Positions 42,164-51,285 of a DNA stretch of 64,000 bases are shown here, in pieces. The position numbers and the translations under genes are program-made. Within the stretch, counting starts at the first letter, position 1, and every line of letters begins with the position of its first letter. The notes beneath the pieces were generated by a model, which worked only from the letters and a program-made list of their open reading frames with translations, had not been told where the DNA came from and did not search any database. Source of the stretch: OMPR01 sp965183835 (GTDB lineage Bacteria; Pseudomonadota; Alphaproteobacteria; Rhodobacterales; Rhodobacteraceae); assembly GCA_965183835.1 (NCBI GenBank), contig CBCYME010000027.1, positions 1 to 64,000 of the forward strand, written 5' to 3'.

Positions 42164-42391
42164 GGCAAACTCTCCTTTGCGGCAACGACCGGGATGGCCG
42201 CGAATATGCCTGTCATGCCAAATCCGAGTGCGGTTGTGTAGCCACAGTTGACGTAATTCTCCCTGTTTCGTGACGTTTAGTCCCAAAATCGTGTTTGACG
42301 AGTCGGGTCTGTCCAAGCGATGGTGACTTACAAAGATTAGGGGGTATTAAAATATAATGTCGCGTTTTGGCCAATCGGGTGGATCACCTGA

Positions 42392-44164
42392 ATGACCCCT
42401 TTGTTGTCTGTCGAAAATCTGAGCATTGGGTTTGGGGATGCCGAGCCGGTCGTCCAGAACGTAAATTTCGAGGTAGCCCCCGGTGAAACCCTCGCGTTGG
42501 TGGGCGAATCCGGATCAGGAAAAACCGTGACCTGCCGCGCGGTTTTGCGAATCCTACCACGCATCGCACGCATTGCCACTGGTCGGATCACCCTAAATGG
42601 GGGCGAAACGCCGTTAACCCTTACAGAACTCAGCGAACGCAAAATGCGAGATATTCGCGGCGATCGGGTTTCGATGATCTTTCAGGAACCGATGCGGTCT
42701 CTTTCCCCGTTGCACAAAATTGGCAATCAGGTCAGCGAAGTGCTGTGGCTTCATCGCGGGATGTCCGAAAAAGAAGCCAAACGCGAAGTTCTGCAAACGT
42801 TTGATCGCGTTGGGTTTCCAGACCCTGAACGCGCCTATGGCTCTTATCCCTTTGAACTGTCCGGCGGAATGCGCCAACGCGCGATGATCGCGATGGCGAT
42901 GGTCTCTAAACCTGACCTGCTGATTGCGGACGAACCGACCACCGCTTTGGATGTTACCACACAGGCGCAGGTGCTGGGACTGATCAAAGAGTTGCAACAG
43001 GAAATCGGCATGGCGCTGATCCTGGTGACGCATGATCTGGGCGTGGTGGCGAATATGGCCGAAAAGGTCGTGGTGATGCACAAAGGGCGCGTGATGGAGA
43101 GCGGCTCGGCTGCTGCTGTGCTGCGCGCGCCTGCCCACCCTTACACACAACAACTGTTTGATGCTGCCCCAACGATCCCTGATCGGGCGGCTGTCGGCCT
43201 TCCGATGCCGGACGATGATCTGATCCTCGAGATGAAGAACGTCTCAAAGACCTATACCATGCGCGCGGGGTCGGCTTGGAAGCCCGAGGTCAAGATTCAC
43301 GCCTGTCGGGGTGTTGATTTTCAATTGGCGCGCGGGAAAACACTCGCGATTGTAGGTGAAAGCGGCTCGGGAAAAACCACCGCAGCCCGGATCGCCCTTG
43401 GCGCTGAATTGCCAGATCCCGGTGGCGAGGTGCTGTTTCGACCCTCAGGGGATCAAGAACAGATTGCTGTGCACCAAATGTCGCGCGCCGCGCGCACCGC
43501 GTTTCAACGCGAGGCACAGATGGTGTTTCAGGATCCCTACAGCTCGCTCAGCCCCCGCATGCGGGTTTTGGATGCGATGACCGAGCCACTTGAGATCCAC
43601 AAGATCGGATCAACGTCGGAACAACGCGACAAAGCGGCTGAAATGTTGAACCGGGTTGGACTAAATCCGGACATGCTGAAGCGCTTTCCGCACGCCTTTT
43701 CTGGTGGTCAACGCCAGCGCCTGTCGATTGCGCGAGCCATGATGCTCGACCCCTCATTATTGGTCTGTGATGAACCTACATCCGCTCTGGACGTATCTGT
43801 CCAAGAGCAAATCCTGACCCTGCTCGAAGAGATTCAGGATCGCCTGAACCTGAGCTATCTGTTCATTTCACACGATCTGGCCGTAGTCGCACGGATCGCT
43901 GATGAGGTCGCCGTCATGCGGCAAGGTCTGGTGGTCGAACAGGCCCCGCCAGAAACACTGTTTTACAATCCCCAACATCCCTACACCAAAGCGCTGATCG
44001 CGGCGCAGCCAGAACCGGATATCGACCGTCCCATCGACCTGAAACTGGTCGCTCAGGGGGCCGGCTCTCCGGATAATTGGAGCGAAGCCTTTCGCTTCTC
44101 TGAGACCGTGATACCCTCGCTTATCGAATTGGAACCTGGTCATAAGGTGCGTCGCCATGTTTGA
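42392..44164 (+). CDS. yejF: Peptide ABC transporter, fused double ATPase (YejF-like)
   Basis: A 590-residue protein with two nucleotide-binding domains in tandem, powering import of peptides or peptide-like compounds. Domain 1 has Walker A GESGSGKT, signature FELSGGMRQRAMIAMAM and Walker B LLIADEPTTALD. Domain 2 has GESGSGKTTAARI, FSGGQRQRLSIARAM and LLVCDEPTSALD. Both carry the C-terminal oligopeptide-type extension (HPYTQQLFDAAP; HPYTKALIAAQP). The gene overlaps the substrate-binding protein gene by 8 bp. Order ATPase, binding protein, permease, permease matches a Yej-type operon. Confidence 0.9.
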   Translation: MTPLLSVENLSIGFGDAEPVVQNVNFEVAPGETLALVGESGSGKTVTCRAVLRILPRIARIATGRITLNGGETPLTLTELSERKMRDIRGDRVSMIFQEPMRSLSPLHKIGNQVSEVLWLHRGMSEKEAKREVLQTFDRVGFPDPERAYGSYPFELSGGMRQRAMIAMAMVSKPDLLIADEPTTALDVTTQAQVLGLIKELQQEIGMALILVTHDLGVVANMAEKVVVMHKGRVMESGSAAAVLRAPAHPYTQQLFDAAPTIPDRAAVGLPMPDDDLILEMKNVSKTYTMRAGSAWKPEVKIHACRGVDFQLARGKTLAIVGESGSGKTTAARIALGAELPDPGGEVLFRPSGDQEQIAVHQMSRAARTAFQREAQMVFQDPYSSLSPRMRVLDAMTEPLEIHKIGSTSEQRDKAAEMLNRVGLNPDMLKRFPHAFSGGQRQRLSIARAMMLDPSLLVCDEPTSALDVSVQEQILTLLEEIQDRLNLSYLFISHDLAVVARIADEVAVMRQGLVVEQAPPETLFYNPQHPYTKALIAAQPEPDIDRPIDLKLVAQGAGSPDNWSEAFRFSETVIPSLIELEPGHKVRRHV

Positions 44165-46073
44165 GACATCCCGCAAATCCCTTTCGCTTGCGGCCTCGCT
44201 GTTGCTGAGCACGTTGTCTCCTGCTTGGGCAGAAGCCATTCCAGCCCTACAGGAAAGCGCCTTTTGGCAGGCCGAAGTCGATGCAGGCGATCTGCCTCCG
44301 ATTCAGGACCGCATTCCAGATCAACCCATTGTTGTAGATCTCGAAGCCCGCGGGCGAGAGTTGGGAACCCCCGGCGGCACGCTCAACACCATGGTGACCA
44401 GATCCAAAGACATCCGCCAGATGGTTGTCTATGGCTACGCCCGTCTGGTGATTTACGACGAAAATTATCAGCTGGTGCCTGACCTTCTTGCCTCCTTTGA
44501 AAACGAGGGCAACAAGACCTTCACGCTCAAACTGCGCGAGGGACACAAATGGTCGGATGGCTCGCCTTTCACGTCGGCAGATTTTGAGTATTGGTGGAAA
44601 GATGTCACCAACCACGAGCTGCTCAGCCCGTCGGGCCCGCCTGATTTTCTGCGTGTTGGGGGCGAACTACCCGAGGTATCATTTCCTGACCCTCTGACGG
44701 TGGTTTATTCCTGGTCCAAGCCCAATCCCAACTTTTTGCAGTCGTTGGCGCAAGCGCGCCCCCCTTTCATTTATCGCCCGTCTGAATTCCTAAAGCAGTA
44801 TCATGGGGATTACGCAGACCCTGCCCAACTGGCAGAAGAGGTCGAAGACACCCGCGTTAAAAGCTGGGCCGCTTTGCACAATAAACGCGATAATATGTAC
44901 AAGTTCGACAATCACAAACTGCCCACGTTGCAGCCGTGGTTGAATGCAAGTTCGGGTAAAAAGATCCGCCATAACTTTGTACGCAACCCCTACTATCACC
45001 GCGTCGATACCAATGGGGTTCAGCTGCCTTATATCGACATTGTGCAAATGGAGATCGTCGCACCAGGCCTAGTCGCGGCCAAATCCAACGCCGGTCAGTC
45101 CGATCTTCAGGGACGCGGTCTTGATTTCCGTGACGTGTCCATCTTGAAAAAGGGCGAAGCGGATGGCGATTATAACACCCGGCTGTGGCAAACCGGTGTT
45201 GCCTCGCAGATAGCGATTTATCCTAATTTGAACTTTGCCGATGACGTTTGGCGCAATGTTTTACGCGATGTCCGTGTCCGCCGCGCCCTGTCTTTGGGGA
45301 TCGATCGCGACACCATCAACAAAGCGCTTTATTTCAAACTGGCCAAGCCGGGGTCGATGACCGTGTTGCCAACCTCTCCGTTCTTTGAACAGGAAAACCG
45401 CGACGCATGGGCCGCCTATGATCCGAAAGCTGCCAACGCGCTACTGGATGAGGCCGGGCTGGACACCCGAGACACCAATGGAATCCGCATGCTGCCCGAT
45501 GGGCGCCCAATGGAGTTGGTGATTGAGACTGCGGGCGAACGACAAGAGGTTGAAAACGCACTGCAAATCGTGACAGATACCTGGCGCGATATTGGTGTGA
45601 AGTTGATCATGCGCCCGCTAGATCGCGACATTCTGCGCAACCGTGTTTATTCCGGCAGCTCGATGGCCTCTGTCTGGTTTGGCTGGGATAACGGGATCCC
45701 ACAATCCTATACATCGCCCGGGTATCTTGCCCCGACGGATCAGGTTTTTCTCGCATGGCCCAAATGGGGGCAGCATTTTCAAACCAACGGTGCCGCCGGC
45801 GAAGCCCCCGATGTTCCCGAGGCGCAGCGCCTGTTAGACCTGCTGAAACTTTGGGAAAACGCGACAACCGATGAAGAGCGCGAAACTGCGTGGCGTGAAA
45901 TGCTGGCGATTCACGCCGATCAGCTGTTTGGCATTGGTATGCTTGCCGAGGCGCCACAGCCAATCGTGGTTTCGAACCGGATGCGCAATGTTCCGAAAAA
46001 GGCGCTCTGGGCTTGGGAGCCCGGGGCTCATTTCGGGGTTCACCGCCCTGATGAATTTTTTGTTGCCGACTGA
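44157..46073 (+). CDS. yejA: Peptide ABC transporter substrate-binding protein (YejA-like)
   Basis: A 638-residue periplasmic solute-binding protein of the oligopeptide family (SBP_bac_5). The signal peptide is LSLAASLLLSTLSPAWA with cleavage near residue 25. The body shows YENYQLVPDLLASFENEGN-like first-lobe features, then FTLKLREGHKWSDGSPFTSADFEYWW, a family hallmark, and VRVRRALSLGIDRDTIN in the second lobe. Size is that of YejA/microcin C-type binding proteins, larger than DppA. It starts inside the ATPase gene and is followed 15 bp later by the first permease gene. Confidence 0.9.
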   Translation: MFETSRKSLSLAASLLLSTLSPAWAEAIPALQESAFWQAEVDAGDLPPIQDRIPDQPIVVDLEARGRELGTPGGTLNTMVTRSKDIRQMVVYGYARLVIYDENYQLVPDLLASFENEGNKTFTLKLREGHKWSDGSPFTSADFEYWWKDVTNHELLSPSGPPDFLRVGGELPEVSFPDPLTVVYSWSKPNPNFLQSLAQARPPFIYRPSEFLKQYHGDYADPAQLAEEVEDTRVKSWAALHNKRDNMYKFDNHKLPTLQPWLNASSGKKIRHNFVRNPYYHRVDTNGVQLPYIDIVQMEIVAPGLVAAKSNAGQSDLQGRGLDFRDVSILKKGEADGDYNTRLWQTGVASQIAIYPNLNFADDVWRNVLRDVRVRRALSLGIDRDTINKALYFKLAKPGSMTVLPTSPFFEQENRDAWAAYDPKAANALLDEAGLDTRDTNGIRMLPDGRPMELVIETAGERQEVENALQIVTDTWRDIGVKLIMRPLDRDILRNRVYSGSSMASVWFGWDNGIPQSYTSPGYLAPTDQVFLAWPKWGQHFQTNGAAGEAPDVPEAQRLLDLLKLWENATTDEERETAWREMLAIHADQLFGIGMLAEAPQPIVVSNRMRNVPKKALWAWEPGAHFGVHRPDEFFVAD

Positions 46074-46088
46074 CGAGGACCGCGAGAC

Positions 46089-47117
46089 ATGAGCATCCTG
46101 CGCTACGCGATCTATCGCTTCATGACCATGCTGCTGACGCTGCTGGTTGTGTCGGCGCTAGTGTTTGTCATCATCAACCTGCCCCCCGGCGATTATCTGA
46201 GCAACCAGATCGCTGAATTGCGGGCATCTGGTCAATCCGCCGGTGTCGCCAAGGCCGAGTTTTTGCGCAAAGAATACGCGTTGGATCGCCCCCTGTATCA
46301 GCAATACCTGATCTGGATCGGCTTCATTCCCGGACCACAGGGATTTTCCGGCCTGCTACAAGGCGACTTTGGTTGGTCCTTTGAATTTGATCGCCCGGTG
46401 GCGGAAATCGTCGGCGAGAGCCTTTGGCTCACTGTTTTGGTCAATGTCGCGGCCGTTCTGTTTGTCTATATGATCGCGTTGCCGTTGGGTGTTCTTGCCG
46501 CCGCACGCTCGCGCACATGGGTCGATTATACCTCTGCCTTTGTTGGGTATCTGGGCCTTGCGACCCCAAACTTTCTGCTCGCATTGATCATGTTTTACTA
46601 TGGGCACAAGTACTTTGACCTGCCGATCGGTGGCCTGATGGATCCCCGGTTCGAAGGCGAACCGATGACATTTGAAAAGATGCGGTCGATCCTGATCCAC
46701 CTGATCGTTCCGACCTTTGTGATCGGGACCTCGGGCGCGGCTGCGATGATGCAGCGTTTGCGCGCAAACTTGTTGGACGAGCTGGGGAAACCCTATGTCG
46801 AAACGGCCATTGCCAAAGGCATGGCGCCGTCGCGCATGTTGACCAAGTATCCGTTGCGCATGGCCTTTAACCCCTTTGTTGCCGATATCGGGAACCTGCT
46901 GCCGTCTATGGTGTCTGGCTCTGTTCTGGTGTCGGTTGTGCTTGGGCTCCAGACAATTGGCCCAACCTTGCTCACCGCGCTCAAAACCCAAGATCAGTTT
47001 CTATCGGCCTTTGTGCTGATGTTTGTGGCGCTGTTGACCCTAATGGGCACGATGATTTCCGATGTGCTGTTGGTTCTGCTTGACCCGCGCATTCGCTACG
47101 AAGGACGTGAGACATGA
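46089..47117 (+). CDS. yejB: Peptide ABC transporter permease (YejB-like)
   Basis: A 342-residue inner-membrane permease with about six hydrophobic segments. It opens with LRYAIYRFMTMLLTLLVVSALVF, and the periplasmic loop has YALDRPLYQQYLIWI, typical of the DppB group. The coupling motif EAA-like segment is ETAIAKGMAPSRMLTKYPLRMA. GAGGA precedes the start. It overlaps the second permease gene by 4 bp (ATGA). Confidence 0.9.
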   Translation: MSILRYAIYRFMTMLLTLLVVSALVFVIINLPPGDYLSNQIAELRASGQSAGVAKAEFLRKEYALDRPLYQQYLIWIGFIPGPQGFSGLLQGDFGWSFEFDRPVAEIVGESLWLTVLVNVAAVLFVYMIALPLGVLAAARSRTWVDYTSAFVGYLGLATPNFLLALIMFYYGHKYFDLPIGGLMDPRFEGEPMTFEKMRSILIHLIVPTFVIGTSGAAAMMQRLRANLLDELGKPYVETAIAKGMAPSRMLTKYPLRMAFNPFVADIGNLLPSMVSGSVLVSVVLGLQTIGPTLLTALKTQDQFLSAFVLMFVALLTLMGTMISDVLLVLLDPRIRYEGRET

Positions 47118-48268
47118 CCCATCTTCCCGACGGTCGCTATGTCGACGACGCTCCGTATGATCCTCAAGCCTCTATCCAGCAGCTTGAGCGCCGCGATTTG
47201 GACGCGCCAAACTGGATACTGATCTGGCGCAAATTCAAAACCCACAAGCTGGGCTTGATCTCTGGCATCTTTCTATTGCTGTGCTATCTGATGTTGCCAT
47301 TTGCGGGCTTTTTGTCGCCCTACACCCCGAACGAGCGTCAGTCGGATCACCTCTATGCCCCACCTCAGTCGGTGAACTGGGTTCACGAGGGCGAATTTGT
47401 CGGGCCTTTCATTTATCCGATCACCGCCGAAGCGGATCTCGAGACGTTTCAGTGGAAATTTGTGCCAGACACAGACACGCCCTTGCCCATTCGCTTTTTC
47501 TGTAAGGCGGACGAGTATAACCTTGCGGGCTTGATCCCCAGCGACACGCACCTGTTCTGCGCCCCCGAAGGCGCCACAGTGTTTTTGTGGGGCTCTGACC
47601 GTCTTGGACGTGATGTGTTCAGCCGCATCATGTACGGGGCTCAGCTGTCGCTCACAGTGGGTCTGATCGGAATCTCGGTCTCGTTTTTCCTGGGGATCAT
47701 CCTCGGATCTATGGCGGGTTATTTTGGCGGCAAACTGGATTGGTTCATCAACCGGATCATTGAAATTCTGCGGTCCTTGCCGGAACTGCCGCTTTGGCTG
47801 GCTCTTTCTGCGGCGGTCCCGTCGAATTGGGGCCCGGTTTCGGTGTTCTTTATCATCTCAGTCATTCTTGGCATTTTGGATTGGCCCGGCCTCGCTCGTG
47901 CGGTGCGCGCCAAATTTCTGTCCCTTCGCGAAGAGGAATATGTTTGCGCCGCTGAAATGATGGGGGCAAGCTCGGGCCGGGTGATCCGCAAACACCTGCT
48001 ACCGAACTTTATGAGTCACCTGATCGCGTCGGCTACTCTATCAATCCCTGCAATGATCCTTGGGGAAACCGCGCTCAGCTTCCTTGGTCTGGGCTTGCGG
48101 GCCCCAGCCGTGAGCTGGGGCGTCATGCTCAATGATGCACAGAACCTCGCATCGATCGAAATCTACCCCTGGACTGCTATTCCGATGCTGCCGATTATCG
48201 TGATCGTTCTGGCCTTCAACTTCCTCGGTGACGGTCTGCGCGATAGTCTGGATCCCTACCAACAGTAG
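47114..48268 (+). CDS. yejE: Peptide ABC transporter permease (YejE-like)
   Basis: A 384-residue partner permease of the DppC group with an N-terminal extension as in YejE. The first membrane segment is LGLISGIFLLLCYLMLPFAGF, followed by a long periplasmic loop of about 110 residues (with HLFCAPEGATVFLWGSDRLG, the last part a hallmark). Five further segments follow and the coupling loop is CAAEMMGASSGRVIRKHLLPN. Last gene of the importer operon; hairpins follow from 48306. Confidence 0.9.
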   Translation: MTHLPDGRYVDDAPYDPQASIQQLERRDLDAPNWILIWRKFKTHKLGLISGIFLLLCYLMLPFAGFLSPYTPNERQSDHLYAPPQSVNWVHEGEFVGPFIYPITAEADLETFQWKFVPDTDTPLPIRFFCKADEYNLAGLIPSDTHLFCAPEGATVFLWGSDRLGRDVFSRIMYGAQLSLTVGLIGISVSFFLGIILGSMAGYFGGKLDWFINRIIEILRSLPELPLWLALSAAVPSNWGPVSVFFIISVILGILDWPGLARAVRAKFLSLREEEYVCAAEMMGASSGRVIRKHLLPNFMSHLIASATLSIPAMILGETALSFLGLGLRAPAVSWGVMLNDAQNLASIEIYPWTAIPMLPIIVIVLAFNFLGDGLRDSLDPYQQ

Positions 48269-48305
48269 AGGACAAGACAGCATCCACGCCGATAGGTACG
48301 AAAAG

Positions 48306-48332
48306 AGGGAGGCCACATACCGCGGCCTCCCT
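48306..48332 (+). terminator. Terminator hairpin after the peptide importer operon
   Basis: AGGGAGGCC (48306-48314) and GGCCTCCCT (48324-48332) form a perfect 9-bp, GC-rich stem with a 9-base loop, 38 bp after the last permease stop. A weak U-rich TTAGTTGTT follows. Confidence 0.65.
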
Positions 48333-48398
48333 TAGTTGTTCCATACCCTTCAAAACAGCCCACTTCCGAGCGCAGCGAGGCCACGCCCAACCCGAAGC

Positions 48399-48418
48399 AG
48401 TGTCTCGTCAGAGACGCT
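48399..48418. repeat. Short hairpin in the convergent gap
   Basis: AGTGTCTC (48399-48406) and GAGACGCT (48411-48418) pair over eight bases (one G-U) with a four-base loop GTCA. It lies between the importer terminator and the MscS-side hairpin. Confidence 0.4.
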
Positions 48419-48429
48419 CCGAAGGGGCG

Positions 48430-48458
48430 GGAGCCTCCTGTTTGAAACGGGAGGCTCC
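48430..48458 (-). terminator. Hairpin downstream of the MscS gene
   Basis: GGAGCCTCC (48430-48438) and GGAGGCTCC (48450-48458) form a 9-bp stem with an 11-base loop, 8 bp beyond the MscS stop on the minus strand. It is well placed as its terminator but has no U tract. Confidence 0.5.
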
Positions 48459-48465
48459 ATATGGA

Positions 48466-50829
48466 TCAATCGTTGCTACCGCCGGGACCAATATCGTCCA
48501 GATAGTCTTCGTCTATTGCCGCTTGCGCAGCACCAGTGACAGCTTCCCGTTGTTTGGGTGTCAGGTCCGCCTCTTTCTTGCCATCCGCCAGACGAACCGT
48601 CACTTCGCGGTGGGCAAAGTGAATGCCTTCTTGGGCAAATAGCTCACGGATATCTTGATACACCCGCTTACGCACCAACCATTGATCCCCAGGCTTGGTC
48701 ATGAATTTGACCCGGATGATCATCGCCGAATCCTGCATTTCAATAACACCCTGCGATTTGAGCGGTTGAATGAAGTTCTCACCGATTACAGGGTCATGCA
48801 GCAACTCCTTACCAAGGTTCTTGATCAACTTTCGGACCTTTTCCACATCCGTGTCATAGGTCACCCGCAGCGGCAGCTTCATGATCACCCAATCGCGGGA
48901 ATAGTTGGTCAGCACTTTGATTTCGCCAAATGGGATGGTGTTCAACGCCCCGAGATGGTGGCGCAGCTGGAAAGAACGGACCGAGATCTTTTCAACGGTC
49001 CCTTTCACGTCGCCAATATCGATATATTCCCCCTTCCGGAACGCATCATCCAACAGGAAAAACGCCCCCGAGAAAATGTCCCGAACCAGAGTTTGCGAGC
49101 CGAATCCAACCGCCAAACCAATCACACCAGCACCCGCAAACAACGGGCTGACATTGATCCCCATTTCCATCAAGGCAATCAGAACAATCGAAACGACAAC
49201 CACAGCCAAGATCGCGCCACGGAAAAGCGGCAACAGGGTCGCCAACCGGCTAGCACTTGTGCCGCCCCCTTCGTCGCCTAGTTCGCCCTCTTCTGCATCG
49301 TCGGTCTCTTCTGCAATCTTGCTGTCGATCCAGATGCGAAAGAAGTGGAACACGATATAGCCGATGAACACGATCACCATCACGTCCAGCGCGCGTTCAA
49401 ACGGCAGATCCTCGGCCCATTCCACATCCGGGTTCAGGATCGCCAGCAACGCATAGGCCCCGACCACAAAAGCCAAAATGCCCGCCACACGCCGTGCGAG
49501 GTCTTCGAATGTGTTAATGTATCCGTTATGCACAGGCGCGGGTGCGCTGTATTCGGTCTCTTCGGCCTCAGCCAGTGCAAGCTCTTCATTGATCATCTGC
49601 ACTTTGCGCGTGCGATCAAAGTAGCGCTCAAGCAGGTAATTCAGGGCGCCATAGGCGACCACAACCGACATGAAGATACCATATGTCCCCACCACCAGCG
49701 GGATCGGTGTCGGGTTCTCAAGCACCAGATCAAGTGCCAGCGCAAACCAGCTAAAGCCCACATAAGCAACCACAGCCGGGGCCCAAGCATAGGACACGAA
49801 TCTCAATATCCACGACACTTGTTCCGGGGTCTGTCCACCACGGATGGCAGATGAAATGGCACGGGCATTGAACACAACCATCAGGCAGTTCCCCAACGCG
49901 CCGACTGCGGTCAGCACCCCATACACCATCGCATAGACATTGTAGTTCAGGCCAAAATCCGCAACCCAAGTTGCGAACAAAACCGCCGTGATATCGTAGG
50001 TCGCCAGCACTGAGGCCCAGATATAAATCCGTTTGGCTTCCTTGTCCGAGAACGGCGGCAATCTGTATTGGCTAAGGAAAGGTGACAGCACCATACGCCA
50101 CAGATCCGAAACGGTGCGCGCCAGGAAAAAGGCCATAAAAATTGCGGTAACCGTGAACTGAATCGATACATCCTGAGCAGTGCCAAAAATAGCGTAACCA
50201 AGGATTGATGCAAAAAACATCGCAAACAGCGTGCCGCCAATGCCCATAAGAAAACGAAACACAAGGAACGGCATTTTGTCCCGGTACCCCACCGGGTTTT
50301 CCAAAATTCGCGACACCACATATTTTCGCGCGACACGTTTTCCGTAAATCTCAACCGACAGCCATCGGCCGATCAACAACAATACAACGTTGACCACAAG
50401 AACCCAGAGATAGGTTGTGATTTCCCCGTCTGGGCTGGTCTGGCGCAAAATGTACTGAACTTCAAAGATCGAATAGGGCAGCGCCTGCAGTCGGGATTTA
50501 AGCGCTTTGACGAACTCGTCATATTCAGATTGCGCTCGCATCAATTGAGACGCATCGCCCATCGGATCCTTGCTTTCAGCATCTTCTTCGTGGCTGGCAT
50601 TGGTTCCTGACGACACCAACTTACCAGTGCTGTCGATGACGATGACGCTTGCCCCCGCTTCCGAGGCCTCACGTATTGCGGTGGCCAACTCCCCCTCTGA
50701 GGGGGTCGCGGGTTCTGCAGTCTTTGCCCCATACCCAGGGATCAAGGCTGATTGAGCCTCTGCACTGGATGCAAAAGACATCAACAGCACCCCAAGTGTC
50801 AGAACAGCGCGTAAAAGAAATTGCATCAT
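48466..50829 (-). CDS. Large MscS-family mechanosensitive channel
   Basis: A 787-residue inner-membrane channel of the long MscS type. A signal peptide (LLRAVLTLGVLLMSFASSAEAQ) leads a periplasmic domain with an unusually Ala/Glu-rich start. About ten hydrophobic segments follow, and the MscS core begins near residue 580. The pore helix is seen as GAGVIGLAVGFGSQTLVRDIFSGAFFLLDD, then YIDIGDVKGTVEKISVRSFQLRHHLGALNTIPFGEI, the beta domain. The C-terminus is acidic (DIGPGGSND). Such channels release solutes on hypo-osmotic shock. The start at 50829 is chosen because the leader begins there. Confidence 0.9.
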   Translation of the reverse strand: MMQFLLRAVLTLGVLLMSFASSAEAQSALIPGYGAKTAEPATPSEGELATAIREASEAGASVIVIDSTGKLVSSGTNASHEEDAESKDPMGDASQLMRAQSEYDEFVKALKSRLQALPYSIFEVQYILRQTSPDGEITTYLWVLVVNVVLLLIGRWLSVEIYGKRVARKYVVSRILENPVGYRDKMPFLVFRFLMGIGGTLFAMFFASILGYAIFGTAQDVSIQFTVTAIFMAFFLARTVSDLWRMVLSPFLSQYRLPPFSDKEAKRIYIWASVLATYDITAVLFATWVADFGLNYNVYAMVYGVLTAVGALGNCLMVVFNARAISSAIRGGQTPEQVSWILRFVSYAWAPAVVAYVGFSWFALALDLVLENPTPIPLVVGTYGIFMSVVVAYGALNYLLERYFDRTRKVQMINEELALAEAEETEYSAPAPVHNGYINTFEDLARRVAGILAFVVGAYALLAILNPDVEWAEDLPFERALDVMVIVFIGYIVFHFFRIWIDSKIAEETDDAEEGELGDEGGGTSASRLATLLPLFRGAILAVVVVSIVLIALMEMGINVSPLFAGAGVIGLAVGFGSQTLVRDIFSGAFFLLDDAFRKGEYIDIGDVKGTVEKISVRSFQLRHHLGALNTIPFGEIKVLTNYSRDWVIMKLPLRVTYDTDVEKVRKLIKNLGKELLHDPVIGENFIQPLKSQGVIEMQDSAMIIRVKFMTKPGDQWLVRKRVYQDIRELFAQEGIHFAHREVTVRLADGKKEADLTPKQREAVTGAAQAAIDEDYLDDIGPGGSND

Positions 50830-51285
50830 GTACAGCAGGCTTTCATTCTTTAAAGATCGTGGAAACTTACAGGAGGTGACCGGTTGGTTCAAACAACCCG
50901 CCACCACAATTTCGCGAGTGTAGCACACGGCCCACTCTGCCCTGTCGCCGCATCTGTCAAAATCGTGTTTTCAAACGGGTCCGATTTCAATACTAGAGTT
51001 ACCATACACGCCATGAAAATTCTTGGTGTAACGAACTGGGACGGCGACAAAAGACTTGGCCACGGGATTTTGTGAAAAACCGAAGCAGAGTGTAGAGAGT
51101 GAGATGATAAGCAAAGCTACAGGAGATCCTGTTCCGATTGCGATCGGCTTACAAACACTCCCCCGGTGCGCGCCGGGTCGATTGGTGCTGGGTGCTGGCC
51201 AAACATCAGGCCATTCTGGTATCGTGTCTTTCGCTGTTCAAACAAAACGATTTGGCAGTTTTCGAAATTCAATGCAGGGTCACCC
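50830..51285. other. Gap of 456 bp between divergent MscS and glycosyltransferase operon
   Basis: No convincing gene is seen. The region must hold the promoters of both divergent units. A small frame at 51013-51075 starts MKILGVTNWDGDKRLGHG, which resembles the first strand of a GT-B glycosyltransferase but stops after 20 codons; it may be a remnant of a lost gene. No tRNA or clear regulatory palindrome was found. Confidence 0.5.
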
